Source of the DNA: an uncultured Myxococcales bacterium
Lineage (GTDB): Bacteria; Myxococcota_A; Polyangia; Polyangiales; Polyangiaceae
DNA: 64,000 nucleotides
Assembly (NCBI GenBank): GCA_937872925.1
Contig: CALMUT010000015.1
Location: forward strand, 1-64,000
Direction: 5' to 3'
Shown in pieces: positions 35,132 to 44,363 of this stretch (within the stretch, counting starts at the first letter, position 1; every line of letters starts with the position of its first letter). The translations under genes and the position numbers were made by a program. Below the pieces are notes generated by a model. It saw only the letters and a program-made list of their open reading frames with translations. It was not told the origin of the DNA and did not search any database.

Positions 35132-38107
35132 ATGAAATCGCGAACTTGGACGATCGCTCCGTGGATGCTGCTGGCTCTGGGCGGAGCACTTGCCTTTGCG
35201 TGCGGCGACGGCGAAGAAGGCGCCGGCGCTCCCGGTGGGCAAGACGCGGGCATGGACGCAACCGCGGAAGCCGGGGACGCCGACACCGACGCGGGCAAGG
35301 ATCCCGGCATCTGGGGCGACCGCACACCGGTCACGGAGTCGCCTGCGATCACGGGCTTGAAGGCGGCCGTCAACGCCGTCCGCGACGAGTTTGGCATGGT
35401 GCATATCTACGCACGCAGTCCCGAGGACGCGTTTCGCGTGCAGGGCTACATGATGGCGGTGGATCGCGCCGGACAGCTCGAGATTGCCCGGCGCTCCGCC
35501 AGCGGCCGCGTTGCCGAAATCTATGGCGGCGCTGACGCAGGGCAAATTGACGACGACATCACCATGCGCGTCATCGGCATGCACCGCGCGGCGCAGGCCA
35601 TCTATGACGCGCTCGACCCCCAAAGTGACGAGAAGAAATGGCTCGATGCGTTTGCAGACGGGGTCACCCAGCACTTCAGGGCGCTGCGGGAGGGCAAGCT
35701 GGAACTCGCCCAGCCCCTCGGTGGACTGCAACCGAAATTCTTCACGGACTGGACGGCCGTGGACACCCTCACCATGGGGCGACTGCAGTCCTTTGCCCTC
35801 AGTTACGACGCGGACTCGGAGGTCGGTCTTTCTAGCCGGATCGAGGCGTTCCGCACCACGTTCAACGCAACTTCGAGCGACCCGCTGGCGGTCAAGCGCA
35901 AGGACATCCTGATCGATCTGATGCGATTTGCCCCGCCCGTGGCGAATACGCCGCTGCCCACCTATCCCGATGAGGCGACGCCCGCGCCCAGCGCCAAATG
36001 GCAAGCCGGACCCACGAGCCGCAAGCCACAGCTCGGGTTCAAGGCGCCGGCCGCCGCAGCGCGCATGTCCGCGGGGCTGCGGGCACGAGTGAAGCCGTTC
36101 TTTGACTCTATCCAGCGCGCCAAGGACTTCCTCGGCGGCGACGAATTTGCCGGTTCAAACAACTGGGCAGTCGCGGGCTCGAAGACCGCGAGTGGGAACG
36201 CCATCGTCGCCAACGACCCGCACCTGGGGCTGACTTCGCCGATGGTGTTCTGGCCGACGCATCTGGTCGTGAAGAGCGACGATTCGAAGCAAGACATGGA
36301 GGCCATCGGAGTTGCGTTTCCCGGCATCCCGGGGGTGATCTTGGGCGCAAATCGTCATGTGGCCTGGGGAGCGACGACTGCGGGCTATGACGTTTCCGAT
36401 GCCTGGAAAGAGACGGTTACAGCCGACGGAACCGGCGTGATACTCAAAGGCAAACCCGTCGCGTTCCAGAAGGTTAGCGAGACGATCAAGATCGCTGGCA
36501 GCGCGGACTACACCTTCGACGTATTGGTCACGCCGCACCACGGATCGATCGTGCCGGAGATCAAGGACCACAAAGCGGAGCCCATCGTCGCTGGCGGCGA
36601 AGCCATCAGCGCACGCTGGACCGGCCAGGCGCCAACCAACGAAATCGAGGCGGTTCTCGGCCCGGCCACCGCGGAAACCGCCCACGAGGGCCCGGCGAGC
36701 AAGACGCGGTTTGGCGGGGGGGCGCCAAACAGGAGGCTGGCGGGATCCACCGGCGCCCCCCCGCTGACGGCCCCCGCGGCGCTTCCCTACCGAGATAAGA
36801 AGGCGTTCACGTGGGATCCCGCGACCTTCAGCGGCAGTTTGCCGTGCATGCTGCTCGACGGCGCCAGCGGGGACCATGAGTGGACCGGGAGCATGCTGGA
36901 AGAAAAGTACCAGCCGAAGATCACCGCGCCGAGCAAGGGTTGGATCGCCACAGCGAACACCGACAACGTGGCGTCCACCATCGACAACGATCCAAGCAAC
37001 GACAAATTGCCGAACGGGCAGCCCTTCTATATCGGTTGCGAGTTCGCCCAGGGTTTCCGTTTGGGGCGCATCGAAGAGCGCTTGGCAGCGGAGGCGCAGG
37101 GCATGACCGCCGCCGGCATGGCGGACATCCAGGCCGATCACAAGAGTGGTTTGGGCGCGCGGCTGACCTCGCACTTCGTTGCCGCGTTGGAGCGCGCGGA
37201 AGCCGAACGGCTGTCACCGGGAACCCATCCGAAGCTCGCTGCGGCGGTGGCTGACAGCCGCTACGCCGGCGCGAAAATCCCGGAGATCATCGGAGAGCTG
37301 AAGGCTTGGGGCACTGCGGGATACTCCGCCGCGGCGGGCGTCGATCTCGATGATAACTCTCTGACAGTTCCCGCGGCCGAGGCCGCGGACGCCAAAGCCA
37401 CGATGATCTTCAACGCGTGGCTGGTCCGCGCTGTGGGCCGGGCCCTCGCCGATGAAGCGGAGGCCGAAGGCGAGGGCAGTGCCGGCACGAACTTCACCTT
37501 GCGCGCTTTCATTCGCATGTTGGAAGAAGATCCCACCAAGCTCGCAACTTTCGATGCCGCCACCGGCGAGAGCGCGCTGTGGGACGACATGAGCACCGCG
37601 TCCGTCACGGAGACCAAAGACGACCGCCTGATCGTCGCGCTGCTCGACGCAATCGCGGATCTGGACGGGATCTTCGGCGCGGACCGCAGCACTTGGCGCT
37701 GGGGTGACCAACACCGCGTGCGATTCAACTCCCTCATCTCTATTTGGCTCACAGCGCAGCCCTCGGTGTCGGATCCCACATTCCCCAACGGCTTCCCGCG
37801 CCATGGGGATCAGTGGGCCGTGGACGCTTCGAATTTCTCGATCGTGCGCAAGCCGAGTGACAAGCTGAGCTTCGGTTACGGCAGTGGTCCGGTCCAGCGC
37901 TTCGTCGCGGAAATGACCAAGTCCGGCCCTAAGATCAAGAACGCGCTGCCCGGCGGGGCGGTGCTCGCGATTGCGAGTCCGTACTTCGCCAACGAAGCCG
38001 ACTACTGGCGTAAGAACGACAGCCACGCGATCCCCTTCGAAATCGACGACGTGGAAGCGTCCGCCAAGGCGGCGCCGCTCAAAGAGCACTACCTATTTAC
38101 ACCCTGA
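35132..38107 (+). CDS. Penicillin acylase family (Ntn-hydrolase) lipoprotein
   Basis: ATG 35132 is chosen because it gives a lipoprotein signal (lipobox LAFAC); an in-frame start at 35114 adds six residues. The 991-residue precursor has the alpha-chain segment 'AVNAVRDEFGMVHIYARS', a linker, and the autocleavage site G-SNNWAV, where Ser342 becomes the N-terminal nucleophile of the beta chain. Later segments 'NDPHLGL', 'GFRLGRI' and 'RHGDQWAV' also fit. The family hydrolyses amide bonds of penicillins, acyl-homoserine lactones and related compounds; substrate unknown. Residues about 509-552 ('FGGGAPNRRLAGSTGAPPL') depart from the expected '..VGAQN..VAD..G.IGW' pattern, which might reflect divergence or local sequence errors. 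Inferred to act in the periplasm or at the surface. Confidence 0.9.
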   Translation: MKSRTWTIAPWMLLALGGALAFACGDGEEGAGAPGGQDAGMDATAEAGDADTDAGKDPGIWGDRTPVTESPAITGLKAAVNAVRDEFGMVHIYARSPEDAFRVQGYMMAVDRAGQLEIARRSASGRVAEIYGGADAGQIDDDITMRVIGMHRAAQAIYDALDPQSDEKKWLDAFADGVTQHFRALREGKLELAQPLGGLQPKFFTDWTAVDTLTMGRLQSFALSYDADSEVGLSSRIEAFRTTFNATSSDPLAVKRKDILIDLMRFAPPVANTPLPTYPDEATPAPSAKWQAGPTSRKPQLGFKAPAAAARMSAGLRARVKPFFDSIQRAKDFLGGDEFAGSNNWAVAGSKTASGNAIVANDPHLGLTSPMVFWPTHLVVKSDDSKQDMEAIGVAFPGIPGVILGANRHVAWGATTAGYDVSDAWKETVTADGTGVILKGKPVAFQKVSETIKIAGSADYTFDVLVTPHHGSIVPEIKDHKAEPIVAGGEAISARWTGQAPTNEIEAVLGPATAETAHEGPASKTRFGGGAPNRRLAGSTGAPPLTAPAALPYRDKKAFTWDPATFSGSLPCMLLDGASGDHEWTGSMLEEKYQPKITAPSKGWIATANTDNVASTIDNDPSNDKLPNGQPFYIGCEFAQGFRLGRIEERLAAEAQGMTAAGMADIQADHKSGLGARLTSHFVAALERAEAERLSPGTHPKLAAAVADSRYAGAKIPEIIGELKAWGTAGYSAAAGVDLDDNSLTVPAAEAADAKATMIFNAWLVRAVGRALADEAEAEGEGSAGTNFTLRAFIRMLEEDPTKLATFDAATGESALWDDMSTASVTETKDDRLIVALLDAIADLDGIFGADRSTWRWGDQHRVRFNSLISIWLTAQPSVSDPTFPNGFPRHGDQWAVDASNFSIVRKPSDKLSFGYGSGPVQRFVAEMTKSGPKIKNALPGGAVLAIASPYFANEADYWRKNDSHAIPFEIDDVEASAKAAPLKEHYLFTP

Positions 38108-38133
38108 ACGGGATCGCGGCTCCCAGAGCCCGG

Positions 38134-38913
38134 CTAGAGCCGGCCGAGAACGCTGACGCTACTCGGCGTCACCCGCAGGGAAAGCTGGCTCTTTTCCCGG
38201 CGGCCCTTGTTGTCCAGGAAGATCCAGGTCACGCCGCCAGCGGTAACGACGGCTCCCGCGATCAAAAACACGTTGGCTGTCGAAGCAAGACCCTCGGCAT
38301 CTCGGAAGGTTTCTGCCGCCTTTCGTTGCACGGGTTCCTCCTCCGCGTCTCCGCGTTTGCTCTTCGCCTGCAGTCCGAAAACCGCGCCGGCCCCCATGGC
38401 GCCGACGCCGACGCCCGCCACGACCCAAGGCCACGGGCTGGCGGAGGGAGGTTCTGCTTTCGGCTTCTCTTTGGGGGGCGGTGGTCGGTTCTTCTCTGCT
38501 TCCAGGCGCTTCTTTTCTGCTTCGAGCTCTTGGCGCTGCTTGAGTTCACTGCGCATGGTCGCGATGCGGCGCTCCAAGGCACCGCGGTCCTTCGCGTCCG
38601 GGGACTCGGTCAGGTACTTTTCGTAGGCGGCGATGGCCTTTTCGTACTCGCCGAGTCCGTCGTAGGCCCGCCCCAAGTTGTAGAGCAGCACCGGCTCTTG
38701 ATGCAGCGCGTAGGCCTTCTCCAATAGCGCGGCGGCTTCGTCGAATTTGCCCTCACGGTAGCGCTCGCTACTGTCTTCGAAGAGTTCCAGGGCCTGGGCC
38801 TTGGGACTCTTGCCTGCGGCCGCGGCGGGGGGCGCGGTGAGCAGCGGCGCCAAAGCCACACAAATTGCTAAGCAAATTGAACGACTTACAATGGTTGTTT
38901 GCCCGGCTGGCAT
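38134..38913 (-). CDS. TPR exported protein with two C-terminal membrane segments
   Basis: ATG 38913. A signal peptide (to about TAPPAAAA) is followed by TPR helices ('FEDSSERYREGKFDEAAALL', 'PVLLYNLGRAYDGLGEYEKA') and a long charged helix 'RSELKQRQELEAEKKRLEAE'. A Pro-rich linker and two hydrophobic segments ('VVAGVGVGAMGAGAVFGL' and 'VFLIAGAVVTAGGVTWIFL') follow. It ends in 'SQLSLRVTPSSVSVLGRL', a strand like the end of the protein at 11159-12169. Divergent from a PEGA-type Ser/Thr kinase whose ATG is 29 bases away. Function unknown; likely envelope partner of that kinase. Confidence 0.8.
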   Translation of the reverse strand: MPAGQTTIVSRSICLAICVALAPLLTAPPAAAAGKSPKAQALELFEDSSERYREGKFDEAAALLEKAYALHQEPVLLYNLGRAYDGLGEYEKAIAAYEKYLTESPDAKDRGALERRIATMRSELKQRQELEAEKKRLEAEKNRPPPPKEKPKAEPPSASPWPWVVAGVGVGAMGAGAVFGLQAKSKRGDAEEEPVQRKAAETFRDAEGLASTANVFLIAGAVVTAGGVTWIFLDNKGRREKSQLSLRVTPSSVSVLGRL

Positions 38914-38942
38914 TGCGCTAGCCTTATACCTTATCAGGGAAA

Positions 38943-40538
38943 ATGGGTGCCGAGGAACCAGAAGCCACCGAGACGCTCGGTCGCTATGAAGTAGCTGGGC
39001 GCCTCGCCATGGGCGGGATGGCCGAGATCCTCCTCGGGCGACTCGTGGGCCCCAGCGGGTTCGAGCGCCCGGTCGTGATCAAGCGGATCCTACCGCATCT
39101 GGCCGCGGAGCCCAGTTTCGTCAGCATGTTCCTAGACGAGGCGCGGCTGGCCGCACGCATTCGTCATCCCAACGTGGTGCAGGTGCACGAGCTGGGCAAA
39201 GAAGACGACAACCTCTACCTGGTGATGGAATACCTAGAGGGGGAGAACTCCGCCGGCGTGGTGCGCCGTGGCATGTCCACAAAGCGTCCCACGGATTTCG
39301 CGATGATCGCCTTTATCATGGCAGAGGCGTGCGCTGGCCTGCACGCGGCGCACGAGCTCAAGGACCCTGACGGCAGCCCCCTCAACCTCGTCCATCGCGA
39401 CATTTCCCCGCAGAACATCTTCGTGACCTACGCGGGCAGCGTGAAGGTCCTGGACTTCGGTATCGCGAAGGCTGCGGACCGCATCACCCAGACGGAGGCC
39501 GGCCAGCTCAAGGGCAAGTTTGAGTACATGTCGCCAGAGCAGTGTCGCGGAAAGCCGATCGATCGGCGCAGCGACGTATTCGCTCTCGGGATCGTGCTCT
39601 ACGAACTCAGCGTGCGAAAGCGCCTATTCAAGCGTGGGAGCAAGCTGGCCGTTCTCGACGCCGTGTGTCGGGCTCCGATCCCGCGCCCTCGGGACAAGCT
39701 GCCCGAGTATCCTGCGCCCCTAGAGGCGGTCTTACTCAAAGCACTCGCGCGGGACCCCGACGAGCGTTACGCGACCGCTGCAGAGATGCGGCGCGCGCTT
39801 CTGACTGCCATGCGCGAGATGGACGCGCCACTGCTGCCCGAAGAGGCGCTGGCGAATGTGATGCAAGAGATGTTCGCCGACCGCGTGCAAGCCAAGAGCG
39901 ACATGTTGGCGCGCTTGCGCTCGGGTGCTCGGATCACCGAGTTGCCGGCAGCGGAGACGGACAGTGGCGTGGAGATGCCGGAAGTGGATCCGGGCGCGCA
40001 GTCCATTCGAGAGCGTATCGAGAGTGGGTTCAGTTTCGGCTCCGTATCCGGAAGTGCGGACCCCTACGCCACAGAACGTTCGCGCGCGCGCACTGCTCGA
40101 ATAGTCTTTCTCGGCGGGGCAGTGGCGGTTCTGTCTCTGGCCATCGGCGTCGTGGTGCTGTTGTTCCGCACCCCCGAGGCTCCTCCATCGTTGCTGGCCG
40201 CCTACGGCAAGAACCCGCTGCAAGACGTGACCCGGCTGGCGACGCCGCCGCCGAAGGTATTTGTAAGCATCGCGGTCGAGAGCACACCGGCCGGGGCGGC
40301 GGTCTGGGCGTTTGGCAAGAATCAGGGCAAGACACCCTTTGAGCTCAAATTGGAAAAGAGCGACCGCCCGATCGAAGTCAGCATTCGCCTTCATGAACAC
40401 GCCGACGTGATCGAGAAGATCACCCCTGACATCAACCAACGGGTTCGCGTTTCGCTGAGCAAGAAAGACGAGAAGCGGGGGAGTTCCCGGGTGACGGTGT
40501 CGCAGCCGAAAGAGGGCGGTTTTCGTCGCTTCGACTGA
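38943..40538 (+). CDS. Ser/Thr protein kinase with transmembrane helix and PEGA-like domain
   Basis: ATG 38943. Residues about 12-280 are a eukaryote-type kinase: Gly loop 'GRLAMGGMAEILLGR', 'PVVIKRI', catalytic loop 'VHRDISPQNIFV', 'VLDFGIAKA' and 'YMSPEQ'. The juxtamembrane linker is Ser/Ala/Glu-rich. One transmembrane segment ('RIVFLGGAVAVLSLAIGVVV') precedes an extracytoplasmic domain ('VSIAVESTPAGAAVWAFGKN', 'KTPFELKLEKSDRPIEVSIRL') that has the PEGA form 'S.P.GA.V...G...G.TP'. Such domains are common outside the membrane in myxobacterial kinases. Divergent TPR-membrane protein next door. Confidence 0.95.
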   Translation: MGAEEPEATETLGRYEVAGRLAMGGMAEILLGRLVGPSGFERPVVIKRILPHLAAEPSFVSMFLDEARLAARIRHPNVVQVHELGKEDDNLYLVMEYLEGENSAGVVRRGMSTKRPTDFAMIAFIMAEACAGLHAAHELKDPDGSPLNLVHRDISPQNIFVTYAGSVKVLDFGIAKAADRITQTEAGQLKGKFEYMSPEQCRGKPIDRRSDVFALGIVLYELSVRKRLFKRGSKLAVLDAVCRAPIPRPRDKLPEYPAPLEAVLLKALARDPDERYATAAEMRRALLTAMREMDAPLLPEEALANVMQEMFADRVQAKSDMLARLRSGARITELPAAETDSGVEMPEVDPGAQSIRERIESGFSFGSVSGSADPYATERSRARTARIVFLGGAVAVLSLAIGVVVLLFRTPEAPPSLLAAYGKNPLQDVTRLATPPPKVFVSIAVESTPAGAAVWAFGKNQGKTPFELKLEKSDRPIEVSIRLHEHADVIEKITPDINQRVRVSLSKKDEKRGSSRVTVSQPKEGGFRRFD

Positions 40539-40553
40539 GCGCAGGGGCGGGTC

Positions 40554-41519
40554 CTACGTGCCGGGGACGGCTTGGGCGGCTTCGATGCTAGCGGCGTCCG
40601 CGGCGGCCTCGCGTTCGTAGAGTTGCGTGAGCAGGGTCGCCAGGAAGCGCATGAACGCCAGGCCGATGTCGAAGTTGTCCTCGAGCATGTCGATGAAGTT
40701 CTCGGTTTCGGCGCGGAGCCCCACGACCTGCGTCTCGGCCACGGCGTCGTAGCTGCGAGGCGCACGGCCCAGTGCCTCGGACAAGCCCAGCACGGAGTCG
40801 TGTCCCATGCGAAAACTGCGTTTGCCGTCAGGCGCGGAGCACGCGACCACTCCGTGCACGAGGTGTAGCCCCCAGTCCGACGGCTCTCCAGCTCGCCATA
40901 GGATAGAGCCTGGCTCGTAGCGCACCTCGACGTAGCGGCGTGCCAGCTCCGAGAGCGGGTCCAGGCTGGCCTTTCGAAAGGGGCCGTTGCGCCGCAGCAG
41001 CACCAAGCGCTGCACTAGGTCCAAGGGGTAGGGGACAGGCGGTCCAGGCGTGGGTTCGGTGCGCGACAGCAGCCCCCGGGATTCGAGGCGCTCCTGCTGC
41101 TCCGCGATCTGCTTGGACATTTGGCGGATGCCCGCTTCAAGTAGCGAAAAGTTGTCCTCCATGGCGTCGAGCAAATCGTCCGCGCTGAGTTCCAGGGCCA
41201 CCACGTCGGTTTCTGCGCGCGCTTCGGTGCCCTCGGGATCTTTGGACAGCACCGGCAGAAACCCGACGGCCCAAGGCGGCTCGATGAGCTGCATGATGCG
41301 ACCGCCGCGACGTGTGGAGACCGTGCCTTCGACGATAAAGTAGACGTGGGCGGCTTCGCGTCCCTCTTCGAGCAAGCGCGCGCCGCGTTTGAAGTAGCGC
41401 TCGTGGGTGTTGTGCGCCATGTGGGCGAGCTCCGAGGGTGGCAACGTGCCAAAGGAAGGCAACGTGCGCAGATAGATCAAGCGCTCCACGGGGCCCACAT
41501 AGCGTGCGTCCGTGTTCAT
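40554..41519 (-). CDS. Protein with two cyclic-nucleotide-binding-like domains
   Basis: The 321-residue product has two cNMP-binding folds: 'YFKRGARLLEEGREAAHVYFIVEGTV' (split: beta roll start to hinge) near residue 45, and 'YEPGSILWRAGEPSDWGLHL' near residue 205. The 'GE.A' phosphate-cassette of true cAMP binders is not conserved, so ligand binding is uncertain. No DNA-binding domain is visible. ATG 41519 overlaps the stop of the upstream transporter-like gene by the ATGA arrangement, so the two are translationally coupled. Known of relatives: these domains can be fused to nucleotide-transporter-like proteins with HEAT repeats. Confidence 0.8.
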   Translation of the reverse strand: MNTDARYVGPVERLIYLRTLPSFGTLPPSELAHMAHNTHERYFKRGARLLEEGREAAHVYFIVEGTVSTRRGGRIMQLIEPPWAVGFLPVLSKDPEGTEARAETDVVALELSADDLLDAMEDNFSLLEAGIRQMSKQIAEQQERLESRGLLSRTEPTPGPPVPYPLDLVQRLVLLRRNGPFRKASLDPLSELARRYVEVRYEPGSILWRAGEPSDWGLHLVHGVVACSAPDGKRSFRMGHDSVLGLSEALGRAPRSYDAVAETQVVGLRAETENFIDMLEDNFDIGLAFMRFLATLLTQLYEREAAADAASIEAAQAVPGT

Positions 41520-44233
41520 GCTTCCACCAACTTCGGCCCGGTTCGCAGGAGGTCGAGGGCGTTCTCTGCGATGCGACGGCTTGCCGGGGCGCTCTCGGTC
41601 TCCAAGGTGGCTTCGATGTGTGCCTGCATGCGGGAAAGACCCAACTCGGCCGCGTGGTACATGGCGAGACTGCGGATCGATTCGCTGTTTACTCCAATCA
41701 GCTCATGCAGCGCCGTCTCGTAGTTCTTGTGCACGGGGGTGTGGAACGGCCCTGCTGCGCGCAACCGCACTTTTGCCGGGGCCTCGTCGACCAGGCCCAG
41801 CACCGCGTCCCGCAGTGGCCCGCTCAAGAGGCTCTCAAGCAATTCGCGGCTCGAGGCCCGCACATCGGCGCGGCGACTGCGCAGTCCGCGATAGATGGTC
41901 TCGATGTTTTCCGAGTGCTGGCCCAGGCCGATGAGTCGAAACAGACGCTCGATGCCGTTGGTTTCCTTGTCGAGCAAGAGCTGCAAGAGCAATTCCTGGG
42001 CGTCGGTCTTGCGTGCGTCCGATTCGCTGGCGCCCACCTCCAAGGCGGCCCGCCACTCCACCAGTTCGTACATGCGGGAAACGGTTCGCTTGATGAGTTC
42101 ATCGATCACCGCAGAGTCGAAGGCGAGATCCGGGTGTTCGACGCGCAGTTTGCCGAGTGCTCGCAGCAGCTTGTAGCGCACCACGCCGTCTTTTTCGGCT
42201 GCGAACTGAGTCAGAAGCGCGGGTGCCGCGCGGGTTGCGTCGAAGCGCATGATGGTGCGTGGCAAGTGGCGCCGAACCGGGAGGCTGCGGTTCTCGTCGG
42301 CCAGGGCACCTGTCAGATAGGACAGGGCGGTGTCCCCCATAGCGACCAGGGTGGTGCGCGCTTCCCCGCGCAGTTCCCGTTGAGGCAGCATATGCATCAG
42401 AATCGACAGATAGCGGGCCGTGGGCGCCCGGGCCATGGCGCGCAGGGCAGCGAGCTTGACCGGCACACTGTCGCTCTTGCCGAGGCGGATCAGGACGTCC
42501 TCGAATAGTCCCGCGGGGCGCGCGGCAATCGCTTCTGCCAGCGCGGTGAGCGCAATCGGGTTGCCGTTTTCGAGGGCCGCATCTAGGCGCCGTTCTGCCT
42601 CGTCTTCGGAGAGCCAGTTGGACGCCACCAGTCCCACGAGCGCCGTCAGCGAGAGTGCGCGGCAATCGACGTCCAAGAACCTCTCGAGCTGGGCCTTTTT
42701 GGGCCGCACCGCCGCGACGGCCCGGAGCGCCGCGGCCCGCACGTCGACTTCCGGTCGATCCAGCAGGCGTTCGGCAATGACTAGGAAATCCTCGCGTTTC
42801 TCCTGAGCGAAGATACCCAGAGCGTGCACCACAACTTCCGGCGAGGGGTGGTACAGGATCAGCGCGGGGATCAGCCGCCCGCGCCCTTCGTTCTGGAGGT
42901 AGTCCAGGGCCGCGACGACTTCCAGGTCGCTCGAGCTGTTGAGGGTCGCGATGATGCTCTCGAGGGAAGAGAGATCGAGATCGGGAAACGCCAGCTTGGG
43001 TTGTGCGGCAGAATCCTGCAGGGTCTGGCGGAATAGATCCAGGTAGTGCCGGCGCATGTTCATGGCGACCGCGAGCCAAGCCAGGCACAGCACCACGACC
43101 GCTACGCCAAAGACGCGCGGGGATGCCCCTGCCCAGAGTGCCACGAGGATGCCCAGGGAACCCACCGCTTGGGCGCCCCGCTGGATCACGACGTCGATCG
43201 TGGTCTTGGCTCGGGCACGCGCCCGATCGGACATCGGCACGTACAGAAGCTCGACGCTGGTGCGATGCAGTGAGTAGCGCAGAGTTCCGTCCAGGCCCTT
43301 CAGAGCCATTGCCGAAAGCAGGCCGGCGGTGATGAATAGGCCGACGCCGCCGCCCAACAGCCCGAGCGGCAATAGGACCAGGGCGCCCGTGACGCCTAAC
43401 ACTTGGATCGCCCGTTGGACCAGGGCGAGTTGCGCGACCAGGGAAAGAACGTTGAGCGCCAGGTAGGTCAGGGCGAGAAACTCGCCGAGCTCTGCAGCGG
43501 GCACGTGGGCCGCCACCGTGCTCTTGAATGCGTAGTCGACCACTGTGAACGTGATCGCCGCCAGCAAACCCAAAAGCGCCAAACGGGTCACATAGGGATT
43601 CTTTGGCAGGTTCGGTCCGAGCTTTGGCACGGCAGCTGGGACTCGATCGATGCGCCCTTGCGCCTTGGAAAGCATGCGCGGACCCAGGCTCGCGACCGCA
43701 AAAAATGCCGCGGCGGCCAAGAGCAAGTACCGGGCGGGCACCCGGGCGGCCAGGAGGCCGGCGATGGCAGCGCCACAGACGGCGCCCAACACGCCTGCAG
43801 TTCCCACCAGGGCGTAGACGCGCTTCGCTTGCGTGACCGTGAATCGCTCGCTGAGCATGAGCCAGAATCCAGCGACGGCCAGGGATGCGACGATGGCCGA
43901 CCACACGTACAAAACGTACAGCCCGGCTCGGCCGGCTTCACCGAGTAGTAGCCAGAATAGGGCGGTCACCACTGAGGCGAGCACCAGCGTCCCGCTCAAT
44001 GCCGACGCGCAGTCTTCCGGGCGAAGCCGCGGCTCCAGGTGGGCGATCATCCATGCCACCCCGGCCACGGCGATGTACACAAACGGCAGATGCGCAGCGG
44101 GCAGGGACGCCAAAAAGAGCGCGTCGCGGGCGGTCTCGAGCAGGGCGTGGCCCGCCATGATGCTCATCAGCGTCAAAAAGGCGATGCCCGCGGGGCGCCG
44201 CTCTTCTTCTCGTAGATCGACCAGTCGGCGCAT
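41516..44233 (-). CDS. Nucleotide-transporter-like (Npt1/Npt2, MFS-related) protein with HEAT-repeat domain
   Basis: ATG 44233. The first 410 residues form about 12 membrane segments. The N-terminal 'ALLETARDALFLASLPAAHL' and 'PFVYIAVAGVAWMIAH' resemble the Npt1/Npt2 ATP/ADP-carrier-like superfamily. The remaining 490 residues are helical repeats of HEAT type ('VHALGIFAQEKREDFLVIAE', 'VRAAALRAVAAVRPKK', 'VKLAALRAMARAPTARYL'). Its stop overlaps the start of the double cNMP gene. The transport substrate is unknown; bacterial relatives outside intracellular parasites are not shown to carry ATP. Inferred: a membrane scaffold or transporter regulated by the partner cNMP protein. Inner membrane. 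Confidence 0.75.
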   Translation of the reverse strand: MRRLVDLREEERRPAGIAFLTLMSIMAGHALLETARDALFLASLPAAHLPFVYIAVAGVAWMIAHLEPRLRPEDCASALSGTLVLASVVTALFWLLLGEAGRAGLYVLYVWSAIVASLAVAGFWLMLSERFTVTQAKRVYALVGTAGVLGAVCGAAIAGLLAARVPARYLLLAAAAFFAVASLGPRMLSKAQGRIDRVPAAVPKLGPNLPKNPYVTRLALLGLLAAITFTVVDYAFKSTVAAHVPAAELGEFLALTYLALNVLSLVAQLALVQRAIQVLGVTGALVLLPLGLLGGGVGLFITAGLLSAMALKGLDGTLRYSLHRTSVELLYVPMSDRARARAKTTIDVVIQRGAQAVGSLGILVALWAGASPRVFGVAVVVLCLAWLAVAMNMRRHYLDLFRQTLQDSAAQPKLAFPDLDLSSLESIIATLNSSSDLEVVAALDYLQNEGRGRLIPALILYHPSPEVVVHALGIFAQEKREDFLVIAERLLDRPEVDVRAAALRAVAAVRPKKAQLERFLDVDCRALSLTALVGLVASNWLSEDEAERRLDAALENGNPIALTALAEAIAARPAGLFEDVLIRLGKSDSVPVKLAALRAMARAPTARYLSILMHMLPQRELRGEARTTLVAMGDTALSYLTGALADENRSLPVRRHLPRTIMRFDATRAAPALLTQFAAEKDGVVRYKLLRALGKLRVEHPDLAFDSAVIDELIKRTVSRMYELVEWRAALEVGASESDARKTDAQELLLQLLLDKETNGIERLFRLIGLGQHSENIETIYRGLRSRRADVRASSRELLESLLSGPLRDAVLGLVDEAPAKVRLRAAGPFHTPVHKNYETALHELIGVNSESIRSLAMYHAAELGLSRMQAHIEATLETESAPASRRIAENALDLLRTGPKLVEA

Positions 44234-44363
44234 GAGGCGTAGGTCAAATTAGCATGGGGCCCGCGCCCCCGGGCGTCAGGACAGCGGACGTCCGAAAAGC
44301 CCGTCTGAACGTCCCCCGCGTAATGGGCGCCTGCGAAACCCTGGCGTCGGGCTATGCTGCCCC

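Noticed and set aside
42099-43904. 601-codon minus-strand frame within the transporter-HEAT gene
   Set aside because: Same-strand alternative frame, Arg/Gly/Pro-rich and without hydrophobic pattern; the 905-residue frame has clear membrane helices and HEAT repeats.
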